Source: an uncultured Bacteroidales bacterium
GTDB taxonomy: Bacteria > Bacteroidota > Bacteroidia > Bacteroidales > F082
Direction: 5' to 3'
Length of the DNA stretch: 64,000 nt
NCBI GenBank assembly: GCA_947304185.1
Contig: CAMZAM010000002.1
Span: 62,001 to 126,000, forward strand
Shown: in pieces, positions 15,266 to 23,918 of the stretch
Position numbering within the stretch: the first letter of the stretch is position 1
Layout: each line of letters opens with the position of its first letter
Made by a program: the position numbers and the translations under genes
The notes under the pieces: generated by a model
The model's database searches: none
What the model saw: only the letters and a program-made list of their open reading frames with translations
Told to the model about the DNA's origin: nothing

Positions 15266-16051
15266 TTAATTTCTGTCTTTATTGTAAAAATAATCTCTAT
15301 ATATTAGTTTCGTAAGTTCCTTATTAATATAATCTCTATCGTATGATGTTACATTATCACATGTCGTAACATAACGATATAACTTGGGCTTGATTACTAG
15401 AACGATATCATCTTTTTCCCAAAAGTAAACATTAGGAAGCTTAACATTTGTATCGTAAGCTGATTCTCCGTATTTTTGAGTTATCTGTTCACCATATATA
15501 CTGGTTATAACTTCCTCTATTTTTGTTAGAACGGTTTTTTTAGATTGTTTCACCTTCTTCTTATAATGTTCACCAATTTTCAAATACGTTGGTATGACAA
15601 ATCCTATTTGATGATTTCCCGGTAGGTCTATACATAATGTGACAAATTTATCATGTTGATATATGTTGTAATCATAATATGGAGCTGTTATATAACCGTA
15701 TTCACATATACTAGAATCTTCCAGTACCTCTATAAATTTTCTGAGATAGCGTTCAACTTTATTAAAGGCTCTTTTACGATACTTGTCGCTATATATTCTT
15801 GACGAAATGCGTTCGTCTTCAAGTTTCAAAGCCAAGCATAAAATTTCCGCCACTTTGTCACCTTCTTTAACTTTACGGTTTAAGAAGTTCTTTAATCGTT
15901 TAGTACCTATCCCACACATGTTAGATCTTTTTTCAAAAAGCTCCAAAAGTTGAGATTCTTCATTAAAAGAAATATAATTATTTATATAGTATCCATCTAC
16001 GGAAATACCTTGAAAATTATTGTTGTTTTCTATTAATAAACTTTTATTCAT
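15266..16051 (-). CDS. Hypothetical protein, 261 residues; paralogue of the 435-residue protein at 8031-9338
   Basis: No known family. It shares the MCGIG-x-x-R-x-K-x-FLN motif (MCGIGTKRLKNFLNRKVKEG), the following GDK-x-A, GYITAPYY, LCIDL and KIEEVITSIYGEQI with the larger gene, in the same order and spacing. It lacks the ~150-residue N-terminal and the C-terminal extension of that protein. No signal peptide or membrane segment. The leader before the start codon is A/T only. It is convergent with the polymerase-like gene across a terminator hairpin. Confidence 0.75.
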   Translation of the reverse strand: MNKSLLIENNNNFQGISVDGYYINNYISFNEESQLLELFEKRSNMCGIGTKRLKNFLNRKVKEGDKVAEILCLALKLEDERISSRIYSDKYRKRAFNKVERYLRKFIEVLEDSSICEYGYITAPYYDYNIYQHDKFVTLCIDLPGNHQIGFVIPTYLKIGEHYKKKVKQSKKTVLTKIEEVITSIYGEQITQKYGESAYDTNVKLPNVYFWEKDDIVLVIKPKLYRYVTTCDNVTSYDRDYINKELTKLIYRDYFYNKDRN

Positions 16052-16210
16052 AAATTTTTATTATTTTTATAATTCTCTGTCTTACAAACTTTTGCGTATG
16101 TAAAAGATTGAATAATAATGTAATATTTTGCAATATGTCAAAGAACCTTTTTAACGCCCATACAATGAAGGCGTATTATTTTAGCATGCCTAATGCATTG
16201 CTCAAATATA

Positions 16211-16471
16211 TCAAATAGATATATTGTTCGCAACAAAGCGAACGGTTTTGGCGGCTTCTTGTTTTTTGGTTGGATCTGTTTCAAGCAGAGTATAATAACA
16301 AAGTATGTTATATTTTGTTTTAACGACCAATGCCAGAGCGATTACTTTTTTATGATTAATTGTTATGGGTTCTGGCTTACTCCCATAGTGAGAAACTGTC
16401 ATATGGAATTTATTATATCCCATTCCTATCACTTTTATTTTTTTATTATGCTTTTTATTTAAATTTGCCAT
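16211..16471 (-). CDS. Hypothetical protein, 86 residues
   Basis: Not recognised. The N-terminus is Lys/Asn-rich (MANLNKKHNKKIKVIGMGYN), followed by alternating strands such as ITINHKKVIALALVVKTKYN, which suggests a compact alpha/beta or beta-rich fold. It lies upstream of the 261-residue gene in the same direction with a 159-bp gap. A 29-codon frame upstream (16459-16548) overlaps its start and could be a leader peptide, but I have no support for it. The antisense frame is discarded because it has no leader and a poorer composition. Confidence 0.5.
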   Translation of the reverse strand: MANLNKKHNKKIKVIGMGYNKFHMTVSHYGSKPEPITINHKKVIALALVVKTKYNILCYYTLLETDPTKKQEAAKTVRFVANNISI

Positions 16472-16610
16472 AATTTTGCTGTTATTTTTATAATTAAATT
16501 ATAATTATTATTTAAATTTTCTAAAACTTTTAAATTATTATTATCCATCTTAAAAATTTATTATTTATAAATTATACCTGGTTGAATTTGATTAATTTAT
16601 TGAGAAAAAA

Positions 16611-16648
16611 TAAGTTGGCCTGACGATTAATTTCGTCAAGCCAACTTA
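16611..16648 (-). terminator. Terminator of the FtsK/SEL1 operon
   Basis: Arms TAAGTTGGC-c-TGACG (16611-16625) and CGTCA-a-GCCAACTTA (16634-16648), with one mismatched position. On the minus strand it is followed by TTTTTTCTC. It lies 55 bp past the last SEL1 gene and ends the seven-to-nine-gene minus-strand operon. Confidence 0.85.
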
Positions 16649-16702
16649 TCAGCGAATTAAGTAATTGATACTGTTTATTTTACAAATAGCATCAGCAGAT
16701 TA

Positions 16703-17038
16703 TTAAAATGGACAATCCGGATCATTATTTTCGGCATCATTGCCGTAAAGTCTAACCAGTTCCGCAAATTTATGCCAGCCCGCTTTATCGTACCATTCAG
16801 CAGCTTTTTCAAAATCGACCTCAACACCAAGGCCTTCTCTATAACATTGGGCAAGCCGTAGAGCCGCATCATTTATACCCAAATCGCCCCAGTCATAATT
16901 GACTGCTGCTAGCTCATACCATTTGACAGCTTCTTTATAATCTATATCTACACCAATACCCTCAAAATAACATTCGGCTACTTTTAGTTGTCCACGCCAT
17001 GAGCCTCGCATAGCAGATTCCCAATCCCTTTTTCTCAT
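16703..17038 (-). CDS. Small SEL1-repeat protein, 111 residues
   Basis: Two clear SEL1 repeats, LKVAECYFEGIGVDIDYKEA and LAQCYREGLGVEVDFEKAAE, with the usual A-x-x-x-G-x-G-V pattern and WY after each. SEL1 repeats form helical solenoids that bind protein partners. It is the last gene of the operon, 12 bp after the 365-residue SEL1 gene, and has no signal peptide, so it is probably cytosolic. The ending NNDPDCPF is unrelated to the repeats. Confidence 0.85.
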   Translation of the reverse strand: MRKRDWESAMRGSWRGQLKVAECYFEGIGVDIDYKEAVKWYELAAVNYDWGDLGINDAALRLAQCYREGLGVEVDFEKAAEWYDKAGWHKFAELVRLYGNDAENNDPDCPF

Positions 17039-17050
17039 CTTACAAAAAAA

Positions 17051-18148
17051 TTACTTGTAAATTTTGGCAAGTTTTTTCTGTGCCGGCTTATAGCCTTGTT
17101 CTGCTGCTTTAGTTATCCAAAATAGTGCTTTCTTCAGATTTCGTTTCAAGTACTTGCCTTCAAGATAAATCAGACCTAAATTATATTGAGCAATATCCAC
17201 ATCTTCTCCTGCCCAATATTTAATCCATTTATAGGCAGTTCTAAAGTCTATTTTGGGAGTATTTTCTTTACACCATATTTCTAATATCTCAGCCCGTGCA
17301 ATAACTTCTCCATTGTTAGCAGCCTTTTTATACAATTTTATAGCTTCTTTATAGTCTTGGTTAATTCCTTCTCCATAATAGTACATATTTGCCAAGTCAC
17401 ACATTCTGCGTCCCGGATCATCTTGTGTGTTGATCATTTTCATGTACCACCTACGTGCGATTTTGTCGTTTGGCTTCACTCCCATCCCATTGTGATACAT
17501 CGCGCCAAGCCTTTTACATGCATGCCAGTCTTTATGAGCATTGTTTTTAAACCTCTTGAGATCCTTTTTATGGTATTTTGACGGGACCTCTCCATTAACA
17601 TACATACTGTCAATATCAATATCTATGACTCCCCCAAAATCATTTAATTCTTCGGCCTTACAATACCATTTATAAGCCTCATCGAAGCTTTGTTCAACGC
17701 CTTCACCATAATAATACATATCACCCAAGCGTTGTATTGACCAACCAAGATTATAATCTGCAGCTTTCTTATACCATTTGACAGCTTCTTCATAGTTCCG
17801 CCTCACTCCGCCGCCATGATAATACGCATCACCCAACTTTTCCATCGCATACTCATTACTCTGCGCAGCTGCTTTTTTGAACCATCTGACTCCAATAGAA
17901 TTCGTTTTCTTCTTGTGGAATTCATCATAATACATATCACCCATCGCGAATTGTGCATATGCATTGCCCTGTTTAGCTGCTTTTTCATACCATTTGAAGG
18001 CTTCGTCATAGTTCCGTTCAACTTGTTCGCCGTCTTCATACAAATTTCCGAGTTCCAATTGAGCATCAATGTCTCCTTCTTCAGCAGCTTTTATCAGCTG
18101 TTTGAGTAAATGTTCTGGCATTTTCTTGCCCATATTGTTTGTTTCCAT
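17051..18148 (-). CDS. SEL1-repeat protein, 365 residues
   Basis: About nine SEL1 repeats run through the whole protein, e.g. LGNLYEDGEQVERNYDEAFK, LGDAYYHGGGVRRNYEEAVK and MYHNGMGVKPNDKIARRWYM. It has no signal peptide. Met7 (MGKKMPEH) is an alternative start. SEL1 solenoids act as adaptors, often in signalling or secretion complexes. It lies between the PH-like/TM pair and the small SEL1 gene. Three SEL1 proteins of different lengths in one operon suggest either partner diversification or repeat-driven duplication. Confidence 0.9.
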   Translation of the reverse strand: METNNMGKKMPEHLLKQLIKAAEEGDIDAQLELGNLYEDGEQVERNYDEAFKWYEKAAKQGNAYAQFAMGDMYYDEFHKKKTNSIGVRWFKKAAAQSNEYAMEKLGDAYYHGGGVRRNYEEAVKWYKKAADYNLGWSIQRLGDMYYYGEGVEQSFDEAYKWYCKAEELNDFGGVIDIDIDSMYVNGEVPSKYHKKDLKRFKNNAHKDWHACKRLGAMYHNGMGVKPNDKIARRWYMKMINTQDDPGRRMCDLANMYYYGEGINQDYKEAIKLYKKAANNGEVIARAEILEIWCKENTPKIDFRTAYKWIKYWAGEDVDIAQYNLGLIYLEGKYLKRNLKKALFWITKAAEQGYKPAQKKLAKIYK

Positions 18149-18183
18149 GATGATTATTCTTTATATGCAAAAATAATAAAAAA

Positions 18184-18330
18184 TCAATTCTTAACAATAT
18201 CAACAATTAATACAATAAAAATAATAATACCAGTAATAGTAATGATACCATATATTCCTGATCCAGCAATAACAAACGCACCTAAAAGAATTAAAGCAAA
18301 CAATATGATAAAGAATCTTTCTATATTTAT
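18184..18330 (-). CDS. Possible two-helix membrane peptide without an ATG (weak)
   Basis: An open frame beginning 15 bases after the upstream in-frame stops encodes about 49 residues: INIERFFIILFALILLGAF, a Gly/Ser turn, then two strongly hydrophobic segments ending IVDIVKN. It is in a different frame from the PH-like gene and overlaps its last codons. No ATG or GTG exists; an internal TTG is possible. Either an unusual start, a frameshift joining it to the PH-like gene, or a sequencing or real frameshift mutation would explain it. The hydrophobic code is too regular to ignore. Confidence 0.35.
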   Translation of the reverse strand: MNIERFFIILFALILLGAFVIAGSGIYGIITITGIIIFIVLIVDIVKN

Positions 18331-18617
18331 AGTTGTTGTTGGTTATCAATTATAATTTGCCTCATTTCAACGGCCTCCGAATGCCAGAAACCATGAATTG
18401 AAACTCTTTCTCCAAATGCGATAAAAGAAATTGTTGAAAAGCCGATGATTGGCGTTGATATATGTACCGAAGAAATAAAATTGTAGGGGATGTAAGTCGA
18501 TTTGCCACTGAAGATAAACGGGCAACGCACTGTTACGCCGTTGTCATCAAAAATGATGGTCGGTGGGAAGAGGACATTGCCTTCAGAGATTCGGGATGCG
18601 GTAAAAGTTCGGTACAT
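18327..18617 (-). CDS. PH-like domain protein, 96 residues
   Basis: The protein is all-beta in appearance: PPTIIFDDNGVTVRCPF, YIPYNFISSVHISTPIIG, ISFIAFGERVSIHGF, followed by one C-terminal helix (HSEAVEMRQIIIDNQ). The strand pattern plus a final helix fits a bacterial PH-like (bPH) domain, often linked to membranes. It lies 7 bp after the 430-residue SEL1 gene. A hydrophobic two-helix frame overlaps its end, so the complete protein might be a PH domain with a membrane tail. Domain assignment is by pattern only. Confidence 0.6.
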   Translation of the reverse strand: MYRTFTASRISEGNVLFPPTIIFDDNGVTVRCPFIFSGKSTYIPYNFISSVHISTPIIGFSTISFIAFGERVSIHGFWHSEAVEMRQIIIDNQQQL

Positions 18618-18624
18618 ATAACTA

Positions 18625-19917
18625 TTATTGATTATTATTTACACCCAAATCTTTTAAAGCCTGTTGTGCAGCATCATCACCCCTATCGGCCGCCTTGGTG
18701 TACCATTCAACAGCCTTGGCGAGGTCTTGTTCCGTGCCATTACCATCGCGATATCGATTACCCAATAAGAATTGAGCTCTAGAAAAACCATGTTCGGCTA
18801 ATTTTGAAAGCATTTGGAATCCTTTCTCTTTATCTTCATCACAACTATCAATAAGAACGTTCGTGTCCACACAACCACCAAAACATCCTGTATTATCGAC
18901 ACCCCCTTCAATAGTCAATTCCACAGCCTTTGCAAGGTCTTTGTCAACGCCCTCACCATAGTAATACCATTCGATAAGTCTTTCGTATGCCATTCTATTA
19001 CCTTGCTCGGCCGCCTTGGTGTACCATCTAAAAGCTTCATCTAAATCTTTGTTTACAAAATCGCCAGTTCGATAATACTCGCCCAGAGAGTATTGCGCTG
19101 ATGCATCTCCCTTTTCAGCGTCCTTGGTTTCCCCTTCAAAAGTCAAGTATCTGCTCAGGTAATCCTGTACTTCTTCAAGTCTATAACCCTGTTCGGCAGC
19201 TTTGGTGTACCATTCAATAGCCCTGACAGGGTCTGTTGTGACTCCGACACCCCTTGCGTAACATTTGCCCAAATTGTATTGCCCTGGTCCAAAACCCTGT
19301 TCTGCAGCCTTTATGTACCACTCAAAAGCCTTCTTGGCCTTATCGCTTCCTAAAACGCCTTGACCATATTGATAACAAATACCCAATTTGTTTTGCGATG
19401 GTGAAAAACCCTGTTCTGCTGCTTTGAAATACCAATCTACTGCATTATAATAATTTTGGTCAACTATTCTACCATTGTAATATAATTGACCTAAAATGTG
19501 TTGTGCCTCGGCCATACCTTGTTCTGCCACTTTTAAGAGCCTATTCAATACTTGCCTATAATCACAACCGTAACTACCATTAAGACATATATCACAAGCC
19601 GCCAAATTGAATTGTGCCTCAATAATGCCTTGTTCCGCCGCCTTGTTAAACCATTCCAGTGCCTCAACATACTTATTTTCATTATAATAACAGAAACCGA
19701 GGTTGTTTTGGGCTTTGGCATCTCCTTCTACAGCTTTATCATACCATTTGTTCATATCTAACAATTCTTTCGGATAATCTTTTGAATATGCCCTAAAGAT
19801 TGTTTTTTGTACATGATCAAATAGTGACAAAATAATATCATCTTGGGCTGTCACTTTTTCTTCTTTGCCAAATATGTCACTAAAAGCAGCGTCGAAATCA
19901 AAGTCAAAGGTTGCCAT
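18625..19917 (-). CDS. SEL1-repeat protein, 430 residues
   Basis: An acidic N-terminus with FDFDFDAAFSDIFGKEEKVT (about 3-22) and a helical linker precede about nine SEL1 repeats, e.g. NNLGFCYYNENKYVEALEWF, LGICYQYGQGVLGSDKAKKA and LGNRYRDGNGTEQDLAKAVE. Between repeats 7 and 8 there is an insertion containing DNTGCFGGCVDTNVLIDSCD. No signal peptide. It follows the WXG100-sized gene by 25 bp. The Phe/Asp-rich N-terminus and the Cys-containing insert distinguish it from the other two SEL1 proteins, so it may be the main adaptor of the cassette. Confidence 0.9.
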   Translation of the reverse strand: MATFDFDFDAAFSDIFGKEEKVTAQDDIILSLFDHVQKTIFRAYSKDYPKELLDMNKWYDKAVEGDAKAQNNLGFCYYNENKYVEALEWFNKAAEQGIIEAQFNLAACDICLNGSYGCDYRQVLNRLLKVAEQGMAEAQHILGQLYYNGRIVDQNYYNAVDWYFKAAEQGFSPSQNKLGICYQYGQGVLGSDKAKKAFEWYIKAAEQGFGPGQYNLGKCYARGVGVTTDPVRAIEWYTKAAEQGYRLEEVQDYLSRYLTFEGETKDAEKGDASAQYSLGEYYRTGDFVNKDLDEAFRWYTKAAEQGNRMAYERLIEWYYYGEGVDKDLAKAVELTIEGGVDNTGCFGGCVDTNVLIDSCDEDKEKGFQMLSKLAEHGFSRAQFLLGNRYRDGNGTEQDLAKAVEWYTKAADRGDDAAQQALKDLGVNNNQ

Positions 19918-19942
19918 AATGCACTGTTTTTATTTTCGTTTT

Positions 19943-20260
19943 TTAAAAATCTAATCCACCATATGAAGCCCCCGAAGCTGCTATTTTATTTTCTTCAGTT
20001 GCACCAAGGTTTTTGTTTATATATGGAATATCAGTGTTTTGAATGTGAGTTATTAGGCTGTGTATATAGTCTTTATCACGGGAATAATTGTCACCTGAAT
20101 ATTTCCTATATACTTCTTCTGAAAGTCCATCAACATGTAAATCTTCCACTCTTTTCTTGTAACGATCCATGGTTCCAATTAACTCTTCTTGAAACCCTTC
20201 AAGGAAGTGCTTCAGGCGTTGTAAAGCCTCTTGTTGTTTTTGAATTGATTGATACTGCAT
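19943..20260 (-). CDS. Small two-helix protein, 105 residues, WXG100-sized
   Basis: A long amphipathic helix (residues 3-40, QKQQEALQRLKHFLEGFQEE and on), a turn around VDGLSEEVYRKY (about 43-54), and a second helix (RDKDYIHSLITHIQNTDIPY) are followed by a flexible Gly/Ser tail. Length and helix-turn-helix hairpin layout are those of ESAT-6/WXG100 secretion substrates, but there is no W-x-G at the turn. Its position two genes from an FtsK/EssC-like ATPase makes the comparison worth testing. Nothing in the sequence proves secretion. Confidence 0.6.
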   Translation of the reverse strand: MQYQSIQKQQEALQRLKHFLEGFQEELIGTMDRYKKRVEDLHVDGLSEEVYRKYSGDNYSRDKDYIHSLITHIQNTDIPYINKNLGATEENKIAASGASYGGLDF

Positions 20261-20269
20261 AGCTATAGG

Positions 20270-21052
20270 TTATTTTTTAAACAAATCTTTTAATTTTTCG
20301 AAAAAACTTCTGTTTTTCATATCATATATGACCTTGTCTTTGGCTTTTAGCTGGGATTGATAATCTTCGTTTAATTTTTTTTGCTTATTATAAGCGTCAA
20401 TATACGAAGTAAGAACTGCTACAGTTTGTTTATCTCCCAGCATTGTTTTATCTCCAACTTTAATATACGTGACCTTTGTTTTTAATTCTGCGTTCTCTTT
20501 CTCATATTGTTCTTTAATGGATTCATATTCAGCTTTGGTAATAGAATCATCAAAGTTCTTAAGCTCTTGCTCTTTTGCAGAAATAGTTTCTTTAAGATTA
20601 CTGATTTCACTCAAATATTTCTTGATCAGGTTATTTTTTTCATTCTCCGCCGAAATTCTTTCAGCTTCTCTTTCTTTATTATTCTTTGCAACAAAAGATT
20701 TCATCACGTTTTCAGCATCAGCATTTGATTTCGCATGTTGATTTCTTAAATCCGCTATTTCCTTTTCATATTTCTTGATAAGACTGTTTTTTTCATTCTC
20801 AGCCGAAATTCTTTCCGTTTCCCTTTCTTTTTTGACTTTTGCAACAAATTCATTTATTTTCTTATTAACATCAGCAGCTGAAGAATCATATTCTTTTTTC
20901 AAATTATCAATTTCAGTTTTATGATTTTCCTTAAGCTCTGCCAATTGATTCTCATAAGAATCTCTTATCGCATTTTCTTTGTCAAGAATTTCACTTTGTG
21001 TTTGATCATCAACATGATGAATATAATCAAGATAAACCTTATACTCTGCCAT
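20270..21052 (-). CDS. Long coiled-coil protein, 260 residues
   Basis: Nearly the whole protein is heptad-like charged helix, e.g. SYENQLAELKENHKTEIDNL and NEKNSLIKKYEKEIADLRNQ. Two ~40-residue segments are internal repeats (VKKERETERISAENEKNSLIKKYEKEI and NKEREAERISAENEKNNLIKKYLSEI are near copies). It has no membrane segment. It ends with a basic-hydrophobic tail (SFFEKLKDLFKK) that could bind a membrane. It starts 5 bp after the ATPase gene stops, so coupling is likely. A structural scaffold or tether for the ATPase is inferred. Confidence 0.85.
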   Translation of the reverse strand: MAEYKVYLDYIHHVDDQTQSEILDKENAIRDSYENQLAELKENHKTEIDNLKKEYDSSAADVNKKINEFVAKVKKERETERISAENEKNSLIKKYEKEIADLRNQHAKSNADAENVMKSFVAKNNKEREAERISAENEKNNLIKKYLSEISNLKETISAKEQELKNFDDSITKAEYESIKEQYEKENAELKTKVTYIKVGDKTMLGDKQTVAVLTSYIDAYNKQKKLNEDYQSQLKAKDKVIYDMKNRSFFEKLKDLFKK

Positions 21053-21057
21053 AGCCT

Positions 21058-23571
21058 TTATAATTTGTAAATTTTGATTTTTTCAATTACATCATCTTCC
21101 ATCTCAGCGGAACGAAGATTTGCCGTATAGTTATTCCTAACCGTAGATTTGTCAATATTGCCATAGATTCTAAACCCTTCACCACCTTTCAGTTCCATAC
21201 CAATTCTCCACTCAAACAGGAAATCCCTATTATCAAAAATCCTCTCGTAATGCTGCATAGTATCTATATAGGCAATAACATGGATTCCATATTCAGGGCC
21301 ATCGCTCACAAGTTCCATCAGTTTAGTACAGATGGAAGTCATTCTGTCTCCTCGAAGAATTCTTACAGGCCTGAAATTATACAGGTTGTGAAAAGCCAAA
21401 ACTAATCGTGCGCAATTTCCTTTTTGCGTTTTTCTCCTATCCAACTCTACACACATCTGTTCTATACGTCTTTCAATATCCTCATCTTCACTTGAGACTT
21501 TTAAATTAGAAAACTTTTCCTGCAATTCTTTGTACTTACCAAACAATGGGCTTTCTTCATTTGTTTTGTCACAAATAACAAACCTTGACTCATCTGAAGA
21601 TTGTTTGATTATTTGCTCCATTGAATGGAAAATGACTGAAGTTGCAGTCTCCTGATCCTGACCTACAATAAGTATGTTATAACCATTTTCTCTTTGTAAT
21701 GAATAACATGAATGTGAATCATTGAGCGCAAATGGCGTTCCGACATACACTTTTATTTTGCCATTCGTTGGGACAAAATCCTGAATATCGGCATTGGTGT
21801 TTATGTCAGCAGGTTCTTGACCATCAAATATATATCGACTAAAGCCATTCGTATCGGAACTCTCATATTTGGATTTTAACTTACTAATAATCCCTTTAAT
21901 CTTTTCGTCATTTAAATAGGCGACTTGATAAATTACATTGTCCTTATAATTACCACCAGGACAATACACCGATTCGCCTTTTTTTGTCAGAGTACGCGGT
22001 GCAGCATTATCAGAACCAAGGATACGCCTGCATTCGTCTTCTGAATTAAGTCTCATAGAAATCCTCAAACCAAATTCATCCAATGCATGACCAACACTAA
22101 GATCACCCAATCCCTGTGTTGATAGTATCATATTGATTCCAAACGATCTTCCTCTTTTTCCAATATCTGATATTCTGCCAGCAAAATATTCCGAAATACG
22201 GAAACTACTATCAAACAACTTTTGAAACTCATCAATAATTATGATATAACGAGGTAGTTTTTTATCAGCTTTTTTATTGTACTCCAATAAATTATTTGCT
22301 CCAAGTGTTTTAAATAGTTCTCCACGACGAGAAATCTCCGCATCAATAAATTGAAAGACATTTTTGGCAAATTCCAATTCACTCTTTATTGACAGAACCT
22401 TTACATGAGGCAAGTCTTTATATATTACGAACTCTGTACCTTCCTTAAAATCAAGCAGCAGAAATTGTACATCGTCAGGAGAATAAAGCCAAGCAGTATT
22501 ACAGATTATGTTGTGTAACAATACTGTTTTGCCGGAACCTGTCGATCCACCAATCAAACAATGATGATAAGATTGTCCGCGACCATCTTCCACACTAAGT
22601 ACAAAATTCTGAACATCAGTTGAGTTTACCTTACCAATAGGAACCTCTATGCCATAACTTGCGTTATAACTCCATATATTCTTATCGGTAAACTTATCGG
22701 CAATACTAATAGCGACATTCTGTGCTCTTTGCAGACTTTTATTGATATACTCCTGAATCTCTTCCGTTTGGGCGACATCAGGGAAAGAGGTATCCAGATG
22801 TAATGTGAATTTTCTGAATATTTCTTCATCAATGATATTTTTTATATAATATCTTTGATTCTTCTCATAAACCACTGTCATACTATCAAGAAGAGGCATC
22901 GGATTATATTCGTACTCCTTACCAGCAGTATATGTAGTGTCAAAACTGATAATAGTATATACACCAGCCTTTTTTCCTGTCTTTACAATATGATCAAGTA
23001 AATCGCCAGTCTCTTTATCTATCGCATAAGGTACATCTGTTAGGATAATAAAATGATATGGTTTTGCCAACTCACCTGCACTTCCATTATAATCCACAAG
23101 AGTTTTATCTGCATATCTGGCACCCAACACTTTCTGGATTACCATCGGAATATTATTCTTAACTTTCATCAATTCCGCTTTCAAATCAGAAGTGTCTGTT
23201 AATATTCGCTCTCCTATGATTTTTGAATTTAAATAAGAAAGATTTATTAGATTTCCACCCTGACCTTTAGCATCAAAAAGCGTAAACCGACATAAGCCTG
23301 GAGGTATTGATAACGCCAATCGAAGCGCCATCATTTGAATGGTGTTTTTTATAATTCTTTCATTATCAGGCGTTGTCAGAAAACAAATACCGTTGGTTTG
23401 ATCTATCGGAATTAGTGCTGGCAGTTTATCACCTGTCACTGATTCAAACACACCAATATAAATACCTTCTTTCGGAAATACGTCAAAATCCTGCTCAACC
23501 AATTCAAAATCCTTAGAATTGGCTGAGGTTTTATGGGTTGTTTTATAGTAATCTTCGACAGTGGTTATCAT
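21058..23571 (-). CDS. FtsK/EssC-like ATPase with one canonical and two degenerate ATPase regions
   Basis: 837 residues without any membrane segment. The central region has Walker A GGSTGSGKT (341-349) and Walker B IIIIDEF (443-449), followed by RGRSFGINMILSTQG, which is diagnostic for FtsK/SpoIIIE. An N-terminal region (about 50-205) resembles an ATPase without P-loop (GICFLTTPDN... LFDAKGQGG), and a C-terminal region (about 605-800) has NILIVGQDQETATS where a P-loop would be. Three ATPase-like modules with a single intact site is the plan of EssC/EccC of type VII secretion rather than of chromosome FtsK. Role in protein or DNA movement is undecided. Confidence 0.88.
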   Translation of the reverse strand: MITTVEDYYKTTHKTSANSKDFELVEQDFDVFPKEGIYIGVFESVTGDKLPALIPIDQTNGICFLTTPDNERIIKNTIQMMALRLALSIPPGLCRFTLFDAKGQGGNLINLSYLNSKIIGERILTDTSDLKAELMKVKNNIPMVIQKVLGARYADKTLVDYNGSAGELAKPYHFIILTDVPYAIDKETGDLLDHIVKTGKKAGVYTIISFDTTYTAGKEYEYNPMPLLDSMTVVYEKNQRYYIKNIIDEEIFRKFTLHLDTSFPDVAQTEEIQEYINKSLQRAQNVAISIADKFTDKNIWSYNASYGIEVPIGKVNSTDVQNFVLSVEDGRGQSYHHCLIGGSTGSGKTVLLHNIICNTAWLYSPDDVQFLLLDFKEGTEFVIYKDLPHVKVLSIKSELEFAKNVFQFIDAEISRRGELFKTLGANNLLEYNKKADKKLPRYIIIIDEFQKLFDSSFRISEYFAGRISDIGKRGRSFGINMILSTQGLGDLSVGHALDEFGLRISMRLNSEDECRRILGSDNAAPRTLTKKGESVYCPGGNYKDNVIYQVAYLNDEKIKGIISKLKSKYESSDTNGFSRYIFDGQEPADINTNADIQDFVPTNGKIKVYVGTPFALNDSHSCYSLQRENGYNILIVGQDQETATSVIFHSMEQIIKQSSDESRFVICDKTNEESPLFGKYKELQEKFSNLKVSSEDEDIERRIEQMCVELDRRKTQKGNCARLVLAFHNLYNFRPVRILRGDRMTSICTKLMELVSDGPEYGIHVIAYIDTMQHYERIFDNRDFLFEWRIGMELKGGEGFRIYGNIDKSTVRNNYTANLRSAEMEDDVIEKIKIYKL

Positions 23572-23632
23572 CTATAGTTCTCAGCTTTTGTTTGACGGAT
23601 TCTCTTGATTTAATCTTCCTTCATTTAGGATT

Positions 23633-23812
23633 CTAAATCATCGCTTTTATTTGGGCTACTGATTCTTTTACAGTCTCGCTATGTTTATTATTTTGCTTGT
23701 CATACCACCAAACAGAAGTGCACTGTTCATTTTCAATACCTTGGTATTCCATGTTAACCGGGACTTCAACGGGTTCGTTGGAACTTTGTTTGTGTAAAAT
23801 AATAACTCTCAT
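23633..23812 (-). CDS. Small protein, 59 residues, first gene of the FtsK/SEL1 operon
   Basis: The protein starts MRVIILHKQSSNEPVEVPVN and contains CTSVWWYDKQNNKHSETVKE near the end, consistent with a small beta-hairpin-plus-helix domain. No known family. It starts about 107 bp after the U-tract of the upstream structured RNA and ends 61 bp before the ATPase gene. The W-W-Y core suggests a folded protein rather than chance. Its role could be regulation of the operon or a secreted/bound partner of the ATPase; neither is supported by motif. Confidence 0.6.
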   Translation of the reverse strand: MRVIILHKQSSNEPVEVPVNMEYQGIENEQCTSVWWYDKQNNKHSETVKESVAQIKAMI

Positions 23813-23918
23813 TTCAAATAGCCCTTACTTTGTTCATTGGGCACAACTTTTTATTAAGCCTACTCTATTTCAGCTTTTCGGCTTACGCTGTTTCTGTTTG
23901 TGTTGGGAAACAGACAAT

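Noticed and set aside
16459..16548. 29-codon frame upstream of the 86-residue gene
   Set aside because: A/T-only composition makes such short frames likely by chance; no further support.
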